DNA of 64,000 nucleotides from Oceanirhabdus sp. W0125-5 (GTDB taxonomy: Bacteria; Bacillota; Clostridia; Clostridiales; Clostridiaceae), in contig NZ_CP115913.1 in NCBI RefSeq assembly GCF_027938815.1, forward strand, positions 3,754,001 to 3,818,000. Reading direction: 5' to 3'. This document shows positions 56,890 through 64,000 of this stretch, piece by piece. A model generated the notes under the pieces. The model had not been told where the DNA came from and made no database searches. It was given only the letters and a program-made list of their open reading frames with translations. Position numbers and translations under genes: made by a program. Numbering within the stretch: position 1 is the stretch's first letter; every line of letters starts with the position of its first letter.

Positions 56890-57726
56890 TTAAACCTCCA
56901 GTTCATTCATTAATATTCTTAATACGCAGTTTGACTGATGCGACGCTACAATTCCTACCCTTGGTGCCATTAATCCATCAAATTCTTTAGCTTCACTTAC
57001 TAAATCTCCAGTTAAATAAAATCTGTCACTTATTTTTTTAGTTTTTATTGTATTTGAACTATAATATCCAGCCATCCCTGATGCAGCAACTATGTGTTTA
57101 TTTGTATTCATCAATACCCAATTTGTCAATTCTGCTTTACACACAGGATTATCGAAGGCTTCAACAATAATGTCACAAGATTTAAAACAAGATTCAAAAT
57201 TTGATATATCCAAACGAATATCATAGTTCACCACATTTATGTACGGATTAATTTTATTTAAAATTTCTTTAGTACAATCTGTTTTCTTCATACCTATATG
57301 ATCGATAAAATAATTTTGTCTATTTAAATTAGTAGGATCAATAACATCAAAATCACAAATAATTAAGTTTCCTACCCCTACTCTTGCAAGCTGCATAGCT
57401 ATATTGGATCCAAGTCCTCCCAAACCAGCTATTCCAACAGTAGCATTCTTTAGTTTTTCATGAACACTAGGCGAATGCCTAGCTTTTAAAAACATTTCCA
57501 TTTCTTCTTTTGATGGAACTTCACCTTTTTTAAGCATATAAATTTCATCGCCATTTTTCACTTCTGTTTCCCATGTAACAAGACATCCATTTTTAATCAA
57601 AATATCACATGTCATTAATTTTTGATTATTAGTTTTTAGTATAAGTTCTTTCATTTTTATATTTGTAGAGGACTTAATATCAAGTTCATTTAAGGAATAT
57701 AAAACATCATTAATTCTAATTTCCAT
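56890..57726 (-). CDS. thiF: ThiF, sulfur carrier protein adenylyltransferase, with N-terminal ThiS-like extension
   Basis: 278 residues. The E1-like core begins at 95: nucleotide loop GLGGLGSN at 101-108, then [14 protein letters not shown] and [17 protein letters not shown]. Its size without a C-terminal rhodanese matches clostridial ThiF. Residues 1-68 form an extra segment whose order ([10 protein letters not shown], then [22 protein letters not shown]) reads as a ubiquitin-like ThiS domain without the final GG. Extra N-terminal ThiS-like domains are known in this subfamily. One base separates it from thiS. Confidence 0.9.
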   Translation of the reverse strand: MEIRINDVLYSLNELDIKSSTNIKMKELILKTNNQKLMTCDILIKNGCLVTWETEVKNGDEIYMLKKGEVPSKEEMEMFLKARHSPSVHEKLKNATVGIAGLGGLGSNIAMQLARVGVGNLIICDFDVIDPTNLNRQNYFIDHIGMKKTDCTKEILNKINPYINVVNYDIRLDISNFESCFKSCDIIVEAFDNPVCKAELTNWVLMNTNKHIVAASGMAGYYSSNTIKTKKISDRFYLTGDLVSEAKEFDGLMAPRVGIVASHQSNCVLRILMNELEV

Positions 57727-57918
57727 TTAACCCCCTCCAATAAACCCAACTATTTCAATCTTTTCACGTCCATCTAACATTAACTCTCCATAAAGTTCTT
57801 TCGAAATAATCTTCTCATCAACTTCCACAACAACTTGATCTACTACAAGATTAAGCTCTGTTATAAGATCTTTTAATAAAATATTCGAGTAATCCCTTTC
57901 TTTTCCATTAATTACCAT
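57727..57918 (-). CDS. thiS: ThiS sulfur carrier protein
   Basis: 63 residues from ATG 57918 (AAGGAGATGTAAGTG upstream; a GTG three bases earlier is possible). Ubiquitin-like small protein with VINGKERDY at the start, VVVEVDEKIISKELYGE in the middle, and the C-terminus EIVGFIGGG; the final Gly-Gly is the site of thiocarboxylation by ThiF. First gene of the thiamine operon, directly behind two TPP riboswitches. Confidence 0.95.
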   Translation of the reverse strand: MVINGKERDYSNILLKDLITELNLVVDQVVVEVDEKIISKELYGELMLDGREKIEIVGFIGGG

Positions 57919-57951
57919 CACTTACATCTCCTTCCATTTATAAATATTAAA

Positions 57952-57973
57952 AGCACACCCATTTGAGTGTGCT
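57952..57973 (-). terminator. Terminator of the gene-proximal TPP riboswitch
   Basis: AGCACAC (57952-57958) pairs with GTGTGCT (57967-57973), then TTTTAATA on the minus strand, about 30 bases ahead of thiS. Confidence 0.8.
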
Positions 57974-57979
57974 AAATAT

Positions 57980-58062
57980 TCCTACGCTGGCATTATCCAA
58001 ACAGGTTCATTGGGTCAGTACTTATAGTCCTTTCTCAGCCGGTAACACCAGCTCCCCTAATT
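57980..58062 (-). ncRNA. TPP riboswitch 2 (proximal to thiS)
   Basis: Minus strand reads AGGGGAGCTGGTGT, then CGGCTGAGAAAGG, TACTGACCCAATGAACCTG, then GGATAATGCCAGCGTAGG: all the invariant parts of the THI element in order. With TPP bound, the following hairpin should terminate transcription. Known Rfam family; identity seen directly. Confidence 0.95.
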
Positions 58063-58096
58063 ATTTAATTGTTAAAGTATTTAATGACAAAATAAA

Positions 58097-58116
58097 AACC
58101 TGCCATAAGGCAGGTT
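58097..58116 (-). terminator. Terminator of the gene-distal TPP riboswitch
   Basis: AACCTGCC (58097-58104) pairs with GGCAGGTT (58109-58116), a 4-base loop, then TTTATTTTG on the minus strand. It sits between the two aptamers. Confidence 0.85.
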
Positions 58117-58152
58117 GAATTATTCACATTATTAATATAAATAATATCCAAG

Positions 58153-58232
58153 CTTCCCTACGTTAGTACTAACTAAATCAGGTTATAAGGGTCAGGATTA
58201 TTATCCCTCTCAGCAAATGCACCCCTAGCTAC
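58153..58232 (-). ncRNA. TPP riboswitch 1 (distal, transcribed first)
   Basis: Minus strand reads CTAGGGGTGC, CTGAGAGGGATAATAATCC, TGACCCTTATAACCTGA, then TAACGTAGGGAAGCTTGG. It keeps the CUGAGA, ACCCU and AACCUGAU cores and the final GUAGGGA, so it is a canonical THI element, including a longer P3 region than riboswitch 2 has. It has its own terminator, so transcription must pass two TPP-controlled stops. Confidence 0.93.
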
Positions 58233-58268
58233 TTTAATTTTCATATTTTAATTAATCTTTACAACATC

Positions 58269-58297
58269 ATGTTATATCAAATCATAGTTTATGTCAA
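58269..58297 (-). promoter_or_regulatory. Sigma-A promoter of the thiSFGHE operon
   Basis: Minus strand TTGACA (58292-58297), 17-base spacer, TAACAT (58269-58274), with the transcription start expected about 25-30 bases before riboswitch 1. Confidence 0.65.
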
Positions 58298-58327
58298 GAT
58301 TTGATTACAATATTCACTAAACTTTAA

Positions 58328-59020
58328 TCATTTACCTAGTACATGTTCCAAATTAATAATTTTAATATTATTGTGATCTTCTAAAGCAAATTTAAAAGTA
58401 CGAGAAAATCCTGATCCACTCCATAATTCACTATCTGATATGTATGTTCTCGTTAATGTTATATTCTTCTTTTCTTTCCCCTTTAATACAACTTCTCCTA
58501 AAAGTATTTTATCTTTCATATGTTCGTTTAAGGGTAATAAGCATATGTTAAATCTTACTTCTTCTTTACTTAAATTCTCTAGCATAAACTCACCATTCAA
58601 TAATATTGGCTTCTCATAATTTTTTTTACTATAATTAACATTAGATTTATGTTTATAACAATATATGCTATCAACCCCTGTGCTGCATCCTTTAATTATT
58701 CTTATTGTTCCGTCATTTACTAGTATTACAGTAGCTATGATAATTATTACTGTTAAGAATGTGTGTTTATGAAAAAATTCATGAACATGATTTCCATATT
58801 TAGCAATCATAACATATCCAATAAAAAATATTATTATTCTTACAATTGCTGAATAATGAGTTCCACCATGTATCCCTCTACTCCATACTGGAATTTTCAT
58901 CATTTCTAATAATCTATCTATATATGGTACATTACTATTATTACTGCTACAAATAGAAAGAATTGAAAATGCCACAAGCCACAATCCTAGATACCCTTTT
59001 AATACCCCTTTTCTTATCAA
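58328..59020 (-). CDS. Membrane protein of unknown function
   Basis: 230 residues. Three hydrophobic helices (about 8-26, 58-75 and 88-102) are followed by a roughly 120-residue soluble part (from KGCSTGVDSIYCYKHKSN) with a beta-strand pattern (FMLENLSKEEVRFNICLLPL, then KNITLTRTYISDS). The first helix could be a signal anchor. I do not recognise the family. No operon partner; the gene ends just ahead of the thi promoter. Confidence 0.6.
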   Translation of the reverse strand: MIRKGVLKGYLGLWLVAFSILSICSSNNSNVPYIDRLLEMMKIPVWSRGIHGGTHYSAIVRIIIFFIGYVMIAKYGNHVHEFFHKHTFLTVIIIIATVILVNDGTIRIIKGCSTGVDSIYCYKHKSNVNYSKKNYEKPILLNGEFMLENLSKEEVRFNICLLPLNEHMKDKILLGEVVLKGKEKKNITLTRTYISDSELWSGSGFSRTFKFALEDHNNIKIINLEHVLGK

Positions 59021-59220
59021 CCATTTATCCCCCTTAATACAAATCTCTAGTTGAATTTTATTTATCTTAATAAACTAATCTACATAATTATATTTCTATT
59101 TGATATTTATATAAAATATGCTGATATTATAATATTTCTTAATTACTCTTGTTATAAATTATTCCATATGATATGTTTATTTTGTTATACTAACAATCTA
59201 AAATACAAGGAGAGATTAAT

Positions 59221-59763
59221 ATGAAATTATTCTTTATATCTGATATTCATGGTTCTTTATATTATTTAAATAAAGCAATAGAAGCTTTCAATATGGAAAA
59301 AGCTGATCATATAGTAATTTTAGGAGATGCACTATATCACGGTCCTAGAAACCCTCTTCCTAAAGATTATAATCCTAAAGAAGTTGCCTCAGTTCTAAAT
59401 TCTCTTAAAGAAAAAATTATTGCTGTAAAAGGAAATTGTGATAGCGAAGTAGATCAGATGGTTATTGAGTATCCAATGATGGCTGATTATTCTTTTATCT
59501 TATATAATAATAAAAGATTGTTTTTAACTCACGGACATACATTTAATAAGAATAACCCGCCAAAGCTTGCAAATAATGATGTCTTAATCCACGGTCATAC
59601 TCATATCCCAGTGGCTGAAAAGACAAATGATTTTTATATAATAAATCCAGGTTCCATTTCTCTACCTAAAGAGAATAACCCTAATACATATGGTGTTTTA
59701 GAAAATGATAAATTTGAAATAAAAGATTTCCAAGGAAATATTGTTAAGTCTATAACCCTTTAA
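59221..59763 (+). CDS. yfcE: YfcE-type metallophosphodiesterase
   Basis: 180 residues. The calcineurin-like motifs are complete: FFISDIHGSL (D-x-H), ILGDALYHGPR (GDxxxHG), VKGNCD (GNCD), LTHGHTF and LIHGHTHIP (GHTH). It matches YfcE, a Mn-dependent phosphodiesterase whose physiological substrate is unknown. ACAAGGAGAGATTAAT precedes ATG 59221. Its stop TAA is formed by the left border of repeat copy F. Confidence 0.92.
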   Translation: MKLFFISDIHGSLYYLNKAIEAFNMEKADHIVILGDALYHGPRNPLPKDYNPKEVASVLNSLKEKIIAVKGNCDSEVDQMVIEYPMMADYSFILYNNKRLFLTHGHTFNKNNPPKLANNDVLIHGHTHIPVAEKTNDFYIINPGSISLPKENNPNTYGVLENDKFEIKDFQGNIVKSITL

Positions 59764-60024
59764 AAGAAATGTATAATTGAAAATGGATAATGTATAATGA
59801 TGGATGCTTCTCACTTACGTGAGAAGCTACATTTTATTATTCTTTAGGACAAGAGATTTTTACTCATTTTACCTGCGATAAAATATTGTATTTCATTTAC
59901 AATGTTTCATTACAAATGAAACGAGTAAAACCTCATTTTCCAAGGGACAATAAGATTAAAATTTCTCGGAGAGAAATGTCAATCATTCTCCATTATACAT
60001 TATCAATTCTACATTAATGTTTTT
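59759..60024 (-). repeat. MITE-like multi-hairpin repeat, copy F
   Basis: Inverted orientation. Begins TTTAAAAGAAATGTATAAT (the TAA inside is the yfcE stop codon), then CTTCTCACTTACGTGAGAAG, TTTAGGACAAGAG, TTTCATTACAAATGAAA, GAGTAAAACCTC, TTTCTCGGAGAGAAA and CATTATACATTATC-type words, ending ATTAATGTTTTT. It lies between two converging genes. Confidence 0.8.
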
Positions 60025-60057
60025 CTGAAGTTTTTAACTATGTTTTTTATTGCATTA

Positions 60058-61095
60058 CTATATACAAATAGGCACAAAATCAAGTCCTGTACATTCGTCA
60101 AAGCCATTCATTATATTCATATTTTGAATAGCTTGTCCGGCTGCTCCTTTAATCAAATTATCTATTGCTGCTACTACAATTAATTTATTATTCTCTTTAT
60201 TTACTTCAAAATTTATATGACACATATTTGAGTTTTTAACCCATTTTGTCTCAACATAAATACCCTTGTCTAATATCTGAATAAATTCTTTATCCCCATA
60301 ATATTTTAGGTAGATATCTTTAATATGGTCATATTCTAAATCACTTGCCAGTTGTGTATATGCTGTTATTAGCAGCCCTCTTTGCATAGGAATTATATGC
60401 GGAGTAAATGTTAAGTTTATATTTTTATTTAGAAATAACTCTACTCCTCTTTTTACTTCAAGACTATGAGGATGATTGTTAATTTTGTATGCCTTAACAG
60501 ACTCATTTCCTTCCACAAAATGCGTTCCTAATGTTAGGGTTCTCCCTCCTCCAGACAAACCACATTTTCCATCCACTATAATATCTGAAGTAATTATATT
60601 CTCTTTCAATAATGGTAATAATGACAGTTGAATTGCGGTTGCATAACAACCAGGGTTTGCCAGATACTTTGTATTCTTTATTTTTTCAACATTCCATTCG
60701 CTAAGTCCATACTCAAAACAATCACACAATTCCATTGATTTATGTTCTTTTCCATAGTATTTTCTATATTCTTCTTGGTTCATGAACCTATAATCTACGC
60801 CAATATCGATTATCTTAATATCCTTCATCATATCCTCTGTCAGGTTTTCCATTAGCACTCCATAAGGCAGTGCTGAAAACAATAAATCTATATCCTCAGT
60901 AACGGTATCCCAGTTTAAATCCTCACAAATACACTCATTAAGTCCAACAAAATTTCTATATGAATAACTATATCTTTCACCTTGATATGCCTTAGATATT
61001 ATTTTTCTTATTTTTACTTCTTTATGATTTGAAAGCAACCTGATTAACTCTTCTCCTGCATATCCTGTGGCTCCTAATATTCCTATATTCAACAT
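60058..61095 (-). CDS. argC: ArgC, N-acetyl-gamma-glutamyl-phosphate reductase
   Basis: 345 residues from ATG 61095, with GAGGTGACACAA upstream (a GTG nine bases earlier lies on that site). Rossmann loop GILGATGYAGEELIRLL, catalytic cysteine C150 in NPGCYAT, and HxxEV-like HPHSLEVKRGVE, all as in ArgC type 1. It makes N-acetylglutamate semialdehyde in arginine synthesis. No other arg gene is near; it is 29 bases downstream of mraY on the same strand, an odd pairing. Repeat copy F lies downstream. Confidence 0.93.
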   Translation of the reverse strand: MLNIGILGATGYAGEELIRLLSNHKEVKIRKIISKAYQGERYSYSYRNFVGLNECICEDLNWDTVTEDIDLLFSALPYGVLMENLTEDMMKDIKIIDIGVDYRFMNQEEYRKYYGKEHKSMELCDCFEYGLSEWNVEKIKNTKYLANPGCYATAIQLSLLPLLKENIITSDIIVDGKCGLSGGGRTLTLGTHFVEGNESVKAYKINNHPHSLEVKRGVELFLNKNINLTFTPHIIPMQRGLLITAYTQLASDLEYDHIKDIYLKYYGDKEFIQILDKGIYVETKWVKNSNMCHINFEVNKENNKLIVVAAIDNLIKGAAGQAIQNMNIMNGFDECTGLDFVPICI

Positions 61096-61124
61096 TTGTG
61101 TCACCTCATTTCATTAATTTTTCT

Positions 61125-62093
61125 TTATATTCCTAAGTATCCCACAATACATAATACCAATGTAATTGTCCAAAAAACATGAACTATCTTAGTTTCATTC
61201 CAACCACATTTCTCTAGATGATGATGATATGGTGCAATTTTAAATACTCTCTTTCCTGTTAATCTTAATGAAGATAATTGAATTATCACAGTAATCGTTT
61301 CCCACAAACATACTGCAATAACAATAATAATCCACAATGGAACATTTAATTCAATCATAAAAATTCCTATTGCTCCTCCTAGAAATAAAGACCCCGTATC
61401 ACCAATAAATATTTTAGCTGGATACTTATTAAATAACAGTGCTCCTATACATGTTGCTTGCACCATCAATGAACTATAAAGTACCCCTGTATTTTTTACC
61501 TTCCATGAAATTAAGGCTATAAATGCTAATACTATCATTCCAATCCCTAACATTAATCCATCTAATCCATCTGTGATGTTAACACTATTAGTTGTTCCAA
61601 TTAACAAAACTAATATAAAAAAACAGTACATTATTATATTCACTTCAATGCCTTTATTTATAAAAGGAACTGCCACTGTACTATGAAACTCCTTTGTGAA
61701 AATCAAAAATATTACATAAAATAAGCTTATTAAAGTCAAACCAATAAATTTCTCTTTTGGAGTAACACCATCTCTTATTTTTTTAATTTTAATGTAATCA
61801 TCAATAAAACCCATTACCCCAAATAATATAATAAAAATATTAAACCATAATATTTCCTTATTGATCAAATAGTAAACTATAATCATTATGAAAAAGATAA
61901 TATTCATAACAATCCCCCCCATTGTAGGAGTGTTTAATTTATTTTTATGTAATTCTCTTATACAAGATTTCTTAATTATGTCAGATGATTTATTCCTTCT
62001 TAATATTTTATTATCATTCACTAACCTTATAAAATAATTTAGTCCTACAACTGTACACAATATTGTAGTTAAATAAATAGTTATACCTTTCAT
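61125..62093 (-). CDS. MraY-like phospho-MurNAc-pentapeptide transferase
   Basis: 322 residues with about ten membrane helices. Key MraY motifs: PTMGGIVM (residues 55-62), FIDDYIKIKK, NSVNITDGLDGLMLG, FIGDTGSLFLGGAIG and KIAPYHHHLEKCGW. The HHH motif marks MraY rather than WecA/TagO. It makes lipid I from UDP-MurNAc-pentapeptide and undecaprenyl phosphate. It is not in a dcw cluster here and may be a second copy. TAGGGGGAAGT precedes ATG 62093. Confidence 0.9.
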   Translation of the reverse strand: MKGITIYLTTILCTVVGLNYFIRLVNDNKILRRNKSSDIIKKSCIRELHKNKLNTPTMGGIVMNIIFFIMIIVYYLINKEILWFNIFIILFGVMGFIDDYIKIKKIRDGVTPKEKFIGLTLISLFYVIFLIFTKEFHSTVAVPFINKGIEVNIIMYCFFILVLLIGTTNSVNITDGLDGLMLGIGMIVLAFIALISWKVKNTGVLYSSLMVQATCIGALLFNKYPAKIFIGDTGSLFLGGAIGIFMIELNVPLWIIIVIAVCLWETITVIIQLSSLRLTGKRVFKIAPYHHHLEKCGWNETKIVHVFWTITLVLCIVGYLGI

Positions 62094-62209
62094 ACTTCCC
62101 CCTAAATTAAATCCACTTAATTATTACCTTAATTTATCATATTATTAATATTATACCATGTTAGTGTGGTTTAAAATACACCTATGATATTTACCGTCTT
62201 GTAAATAAA

Positions 62210-62253
62210 AATAGAAGGTTATTCTCTTTTAACTACAAGACTAACCTTCTATT
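62210..62253 (-). terminator. Terminator of the tad genes
   Basis: AATAGAAGGTTA (62210-62221) pairs with TAACCTTCTATT (62242-62253), 20-base loop; TTTATTTAC follows on the minus strand. Confidence 0.75.
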
Positions 62254-62261
62254 TATTAATA

Positions 62262-63173
62262 TTATTTCATAAATTCATTTATTAATTGAATTACTGCTGG
62301 TCCCAGTAAAACTATAAATATACTAGGAAAGATAAAAAGCACAAGTGGAAATAATATTTTAATTGGAGCTTTCATAGCTTCTTCCTCTGCCCTTTGCTTT
62401 CTTTTTTCTCTTTCTTCCTGAGATTTTATACGTAGAATTTTTACTATACTTATTCCAAGCTTTTCTGCCTGAAGTATGTTATTAATTAATGATTTTATTT
62501 CATCAAACTCAAGACGTTCCTTAACCCCAGATAATGCCTCTTTTCTAGTTTTACCTAATCTCATCTCTTCAAGACAAATATGAAATTCTGAAGGTAAAAC
62601 CCCAACCTTCTTAGAAATCACCTTATTTAGAGCACCATCAAAACCTAAACCCGCTTCAAGACATACAGTTAAAATATCAAGAAAATCTGGAAGTTCTTTC
62701 AAAGCTTCCTTGTATCTTTGTCTAATTTTTTGATTAACATAATAAGTAGGTATAATAATTGAAAAGATAAATCCAATTACCCCAAGAATAATAACACCAT
62801 TAATACTGAATTTGAGCAGTTTACCATACATACCAAATAATACAGGTAATAATAAGTTTAAAGTTATTTTTAATGCATGAAATTCAATGGGGCTCATTCC
62901 AAAAGGATTTCCCGCTTGAAGAAGTTTTTTATCTAAAACCTGCTCCTTTTTTGAAGAAATCTTTTCACCAAAATACCCTTTTGTCTTTATTCTTAATCGA
63001 AGTATTATTCTTTGGGAGAGGGGTTCATTTTCTTCTTCTCTTTTAATAATAACCTTTTCAGTATTAACAAACTCATCAATTCTTTTTTGTGTTTTAAATC
63101 TAGGTTCAAAAATTTTTAAAACTATATAAAATAAAAATAAAGTAACAGTTAATAAGAAGAAACTAACTAACAT
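62262..63173 (-). CDS. tadC: TadC-like type II/IV secretion inner-membrane protein
   Basis: 303 residues. A first membrane helix (LVSFFLLTVTLFLFYIVLKI), a basic cytoplasmic part, two central helices, the T2SSF domain (ELPDFLDILTVCLEAGLGFDGAL, then EFHICLEEMRLGKTRKEALSGV), and C-terminal helices with ILFPLVLFIFPSIFIVLLGPAVIQL. This is the layout of TadC in the Flp/Tad pilus system. The gene starts three bases after tadB. It is the last gene before a terminator. Confidence 0.9.
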   Translation of the reverse strand: MLVSFFLLTVTLFLFYIVLKIFEPRFKTQKRIDEFVNTEKVIIKREEENEPLSQRIILRLRIKTKGYFGEKISSKKEQVLDKKLLQAGNPFGMSPIEFHALKITLNLLLPVLFGMYGKLLKFSINGVIILGVIGFIFSIIIPTYYVNQKIRQRYKEALKELPDFLDILTVCLEAGLGFDGALNKVISKKVGVLPSEFHICLEEMRLGKTRKEALSGVKERLEFDEIKSLINNILQAEKLGISIVKILRIKSQEEREKRKQRAEEEAMKAPIKILFPLVLFIFPSIFIVLLGPAVIQLINEFMK

Positions 63174-63176
63174 ACA

Positions 63177-64000
63177 TTACACCTCAATTTTAGTCAACTT
63201 GTGAATTAATATAAATCCGACAACTCCAGATGTAACCCCAATTGATATCATAATTATTCCTAGGGTATTCTGAAATAAACTTTGCATATATTCTGGATTA
63301 ATTAAATAAATCATAAATCCTAGTATAACAGGAAGAGAACCTATTACTCTTCCCGATAACCTACCTTGGGATGTTAAAGTTTGAACCTGTCGTTGAATCC
63401 TAATTCTCTCTCTTATAGTTATAACAATTGTCTCTAAGACCCCTGCTAAATTTCCTCCAACTTGTCGTTGAATTAAAACAGCCTGTATCATAATTTCAAG
63501 ATCATTACTTGGCATTCTTGCACTTAAATTATTTAAGGCATCCTCCATAGTGACCCCATAACTCATTTCTTTTAATAATATTTTAACTTCTTCTCTAATA
63601 GGAGATTCACATTCCTCAGCAACAACTTTTAAAGCCTGAGGGAAACTATATCCCGACCTTAAAGAACCTATTATAGTTGTTATCATATCTGGCAGACCTT
63701 CATTAAACTTAGTTATTCTAATTTTGATTCTTCTTTTAATCCAAATTTCAGGTGCTGTATATCCTATGATTCCACCAAGAATTAAAAATATTAAATTATT
63801 TGATAAAAAATATAAGCTTCCACCCATAATTGTTGCTAAAAGCCATTTTATCATTATATATTCTTCAGGGTTCAAATGAACTCCAGCACTTCTAATCATC
63901 TGTTCAGTTTTTTCTTGTTTGATATTGGATAGTTTGTCCCTAATAATTTCATTTAATCTTTTTAAACTACTTTTATTAACATGAATCTTTTCTTTTTTAT
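63177..64000 (-). CDS. tadB: TadB-like type II/IV secretion inner-membrane protein (partial, N-terminus beyond window)
   Basis: The reading frame stays open from the internal ATG at 63899 to the right edge of the window (in-frame residues KKEKIHVNKSSLKRLNEI and following), so the gene continues beyond 64000 and the ATG 63899 is not the real start. The visible part has two helices, the T2SSF domain (FNEGLPDMITTIIGSLRSGYSFPQALKVVAEEC) and QRQVGGNLAGVLETIVITIRERIRI, then LSGRVIGSLPVILGFMIYLINPEYMQ. It matches TadB; the TadA ATPase would be expected upstream, outside the window. Confidence 0.9.
   Translation of the reverse strand, partial: KKEKIHVNKSSLKRLNEIIRDKLSNIKQEKTEQMIRSAGVHLNPEEYIMIKWLLATIMGGSLYFLSNNLIFLILGGIIGYTAPEIWIKRRIKIRITKFNEGLPDMITTIIGSLRSGYSFPQALKVVAEECESPIREEVKILLKEMSYGVTMEDALNNLSARMPSNDLEIMIQAVLIQRQVGGNLAGVLETIVITIRERIRIQRQVQTLTSQGRLSGRVIGSLPVILGFMIYLINPEYMQSLFQNTLGIIMISIGVTSGVVGFILIHKLTKIEV

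Overview
The window looks like chromosomal DNA of a spore-forming, probably motile, anaerobic Clostridium sensu stricto. The DNA is strongly AT-rich. It carries two alpha/beta-type small acid-soluble spore proteins, a one-piece pyruvate:ferredoxin oxidoreductase with a flavodoxin beside it, a class I desulfoferrodoxin, FliB-type flagellin lysine methylase, CheW and a FapA/DUF342 protein. I see no rRNA, tRNA, phage, insertion sequence or CRISPR array. The species cannot be named from the sequence alone. Most genes lie on the minus strand.

Layout. 1-4.1 kb: cheW (cut by the window edge), fapA-like, a class IV aminotransferase, a HAD phosphatase and a DUF1292 protein with a Cys/His-rich head. 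4.3-8.6 kb: PFOR and flavodoxin. 8.9-17.2 kb: murG, two SASP genes, a small helical protein, recJ, an endonuclease IV-like protein, thiI and a cysteine desulfurase. 17.5-23.4 kb: parC, parE and mnmH. 23.5-27.4 kb: a small membrane protein, two tandem HD-GYP phosphodiesterases and a TPR protein. 27.6-31.3 kb: a pseudouridine-kinase-like PfkB protein and a cystine-type ABC transporter headed by a cysteine-codon leader peptide. 31.4-38.4 kb: a maltodextrin uptake and breakdown locus (two GH13 enzymes, MalEFG). 38.5-49.6 kb: a mixed segment with a ferritin-like protein, a YkoF-like protein, a lone CBM5/12 protein, fliB, a nitronate monooxygenase, a methyltransferase, a third GH13 enzyme, an alanine/glycine symporter, an AraC-GGDEF fusion, a half-length PmbA/TldD protein and YjbQ. 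49.7-54.3 kb: membrane proteins, an RsmC-like methyltransferase, a secreted repeat protein, a GNAT protein and desulfoferrodoxin. 54.3-58.3 kb: thiSFGHE behind two tandem TPP riboswitches. 58.3-64 kb: a membrane protein, yfcE, argC, mraY and tadC-tadB (tadB cut by the window edge).

How the parts work together. PFOR and flavodoxin form an electron-transfer pair. ThiI, the adjacent cysteine desulfurase and ThiSFGH all handle sulfur, as does the cystine transporter. MalEFG would import maltodextrins, which the cytoplasmic cyclomaltodextrinase-like enzyme and the third GH13 enzyme would cut, while the membrane-anchored GH13 enzyme would work outside the cell. Cyclic-di-GMP appears on both sides: two HD-GYP proteins and one GGDEF protein fused to an AraC DNA-binding domain.

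The most interesting signals are outside the proteins. (1) A 32-codon leader ORF with five Cys codons, preceded by a consensus promoter and followed by mutually exclusive hairpins, sits in front of the cystine-type transporter and looks like ribosome-mediated attenuation. (2) Six copies of a roughly 260-bp non-coding, multi-hairpin, MITE-like element lie between genes; their borders supply or touch stop codons, and one copy has changed terminal repeats that still match each other. (3) A structured leader with competing stems and a terminator precedes a DUF1097 gene and matches no riboswitch I can name. (4) Two TPP aptamers, each with its own terminator, precede thiSFGHE.
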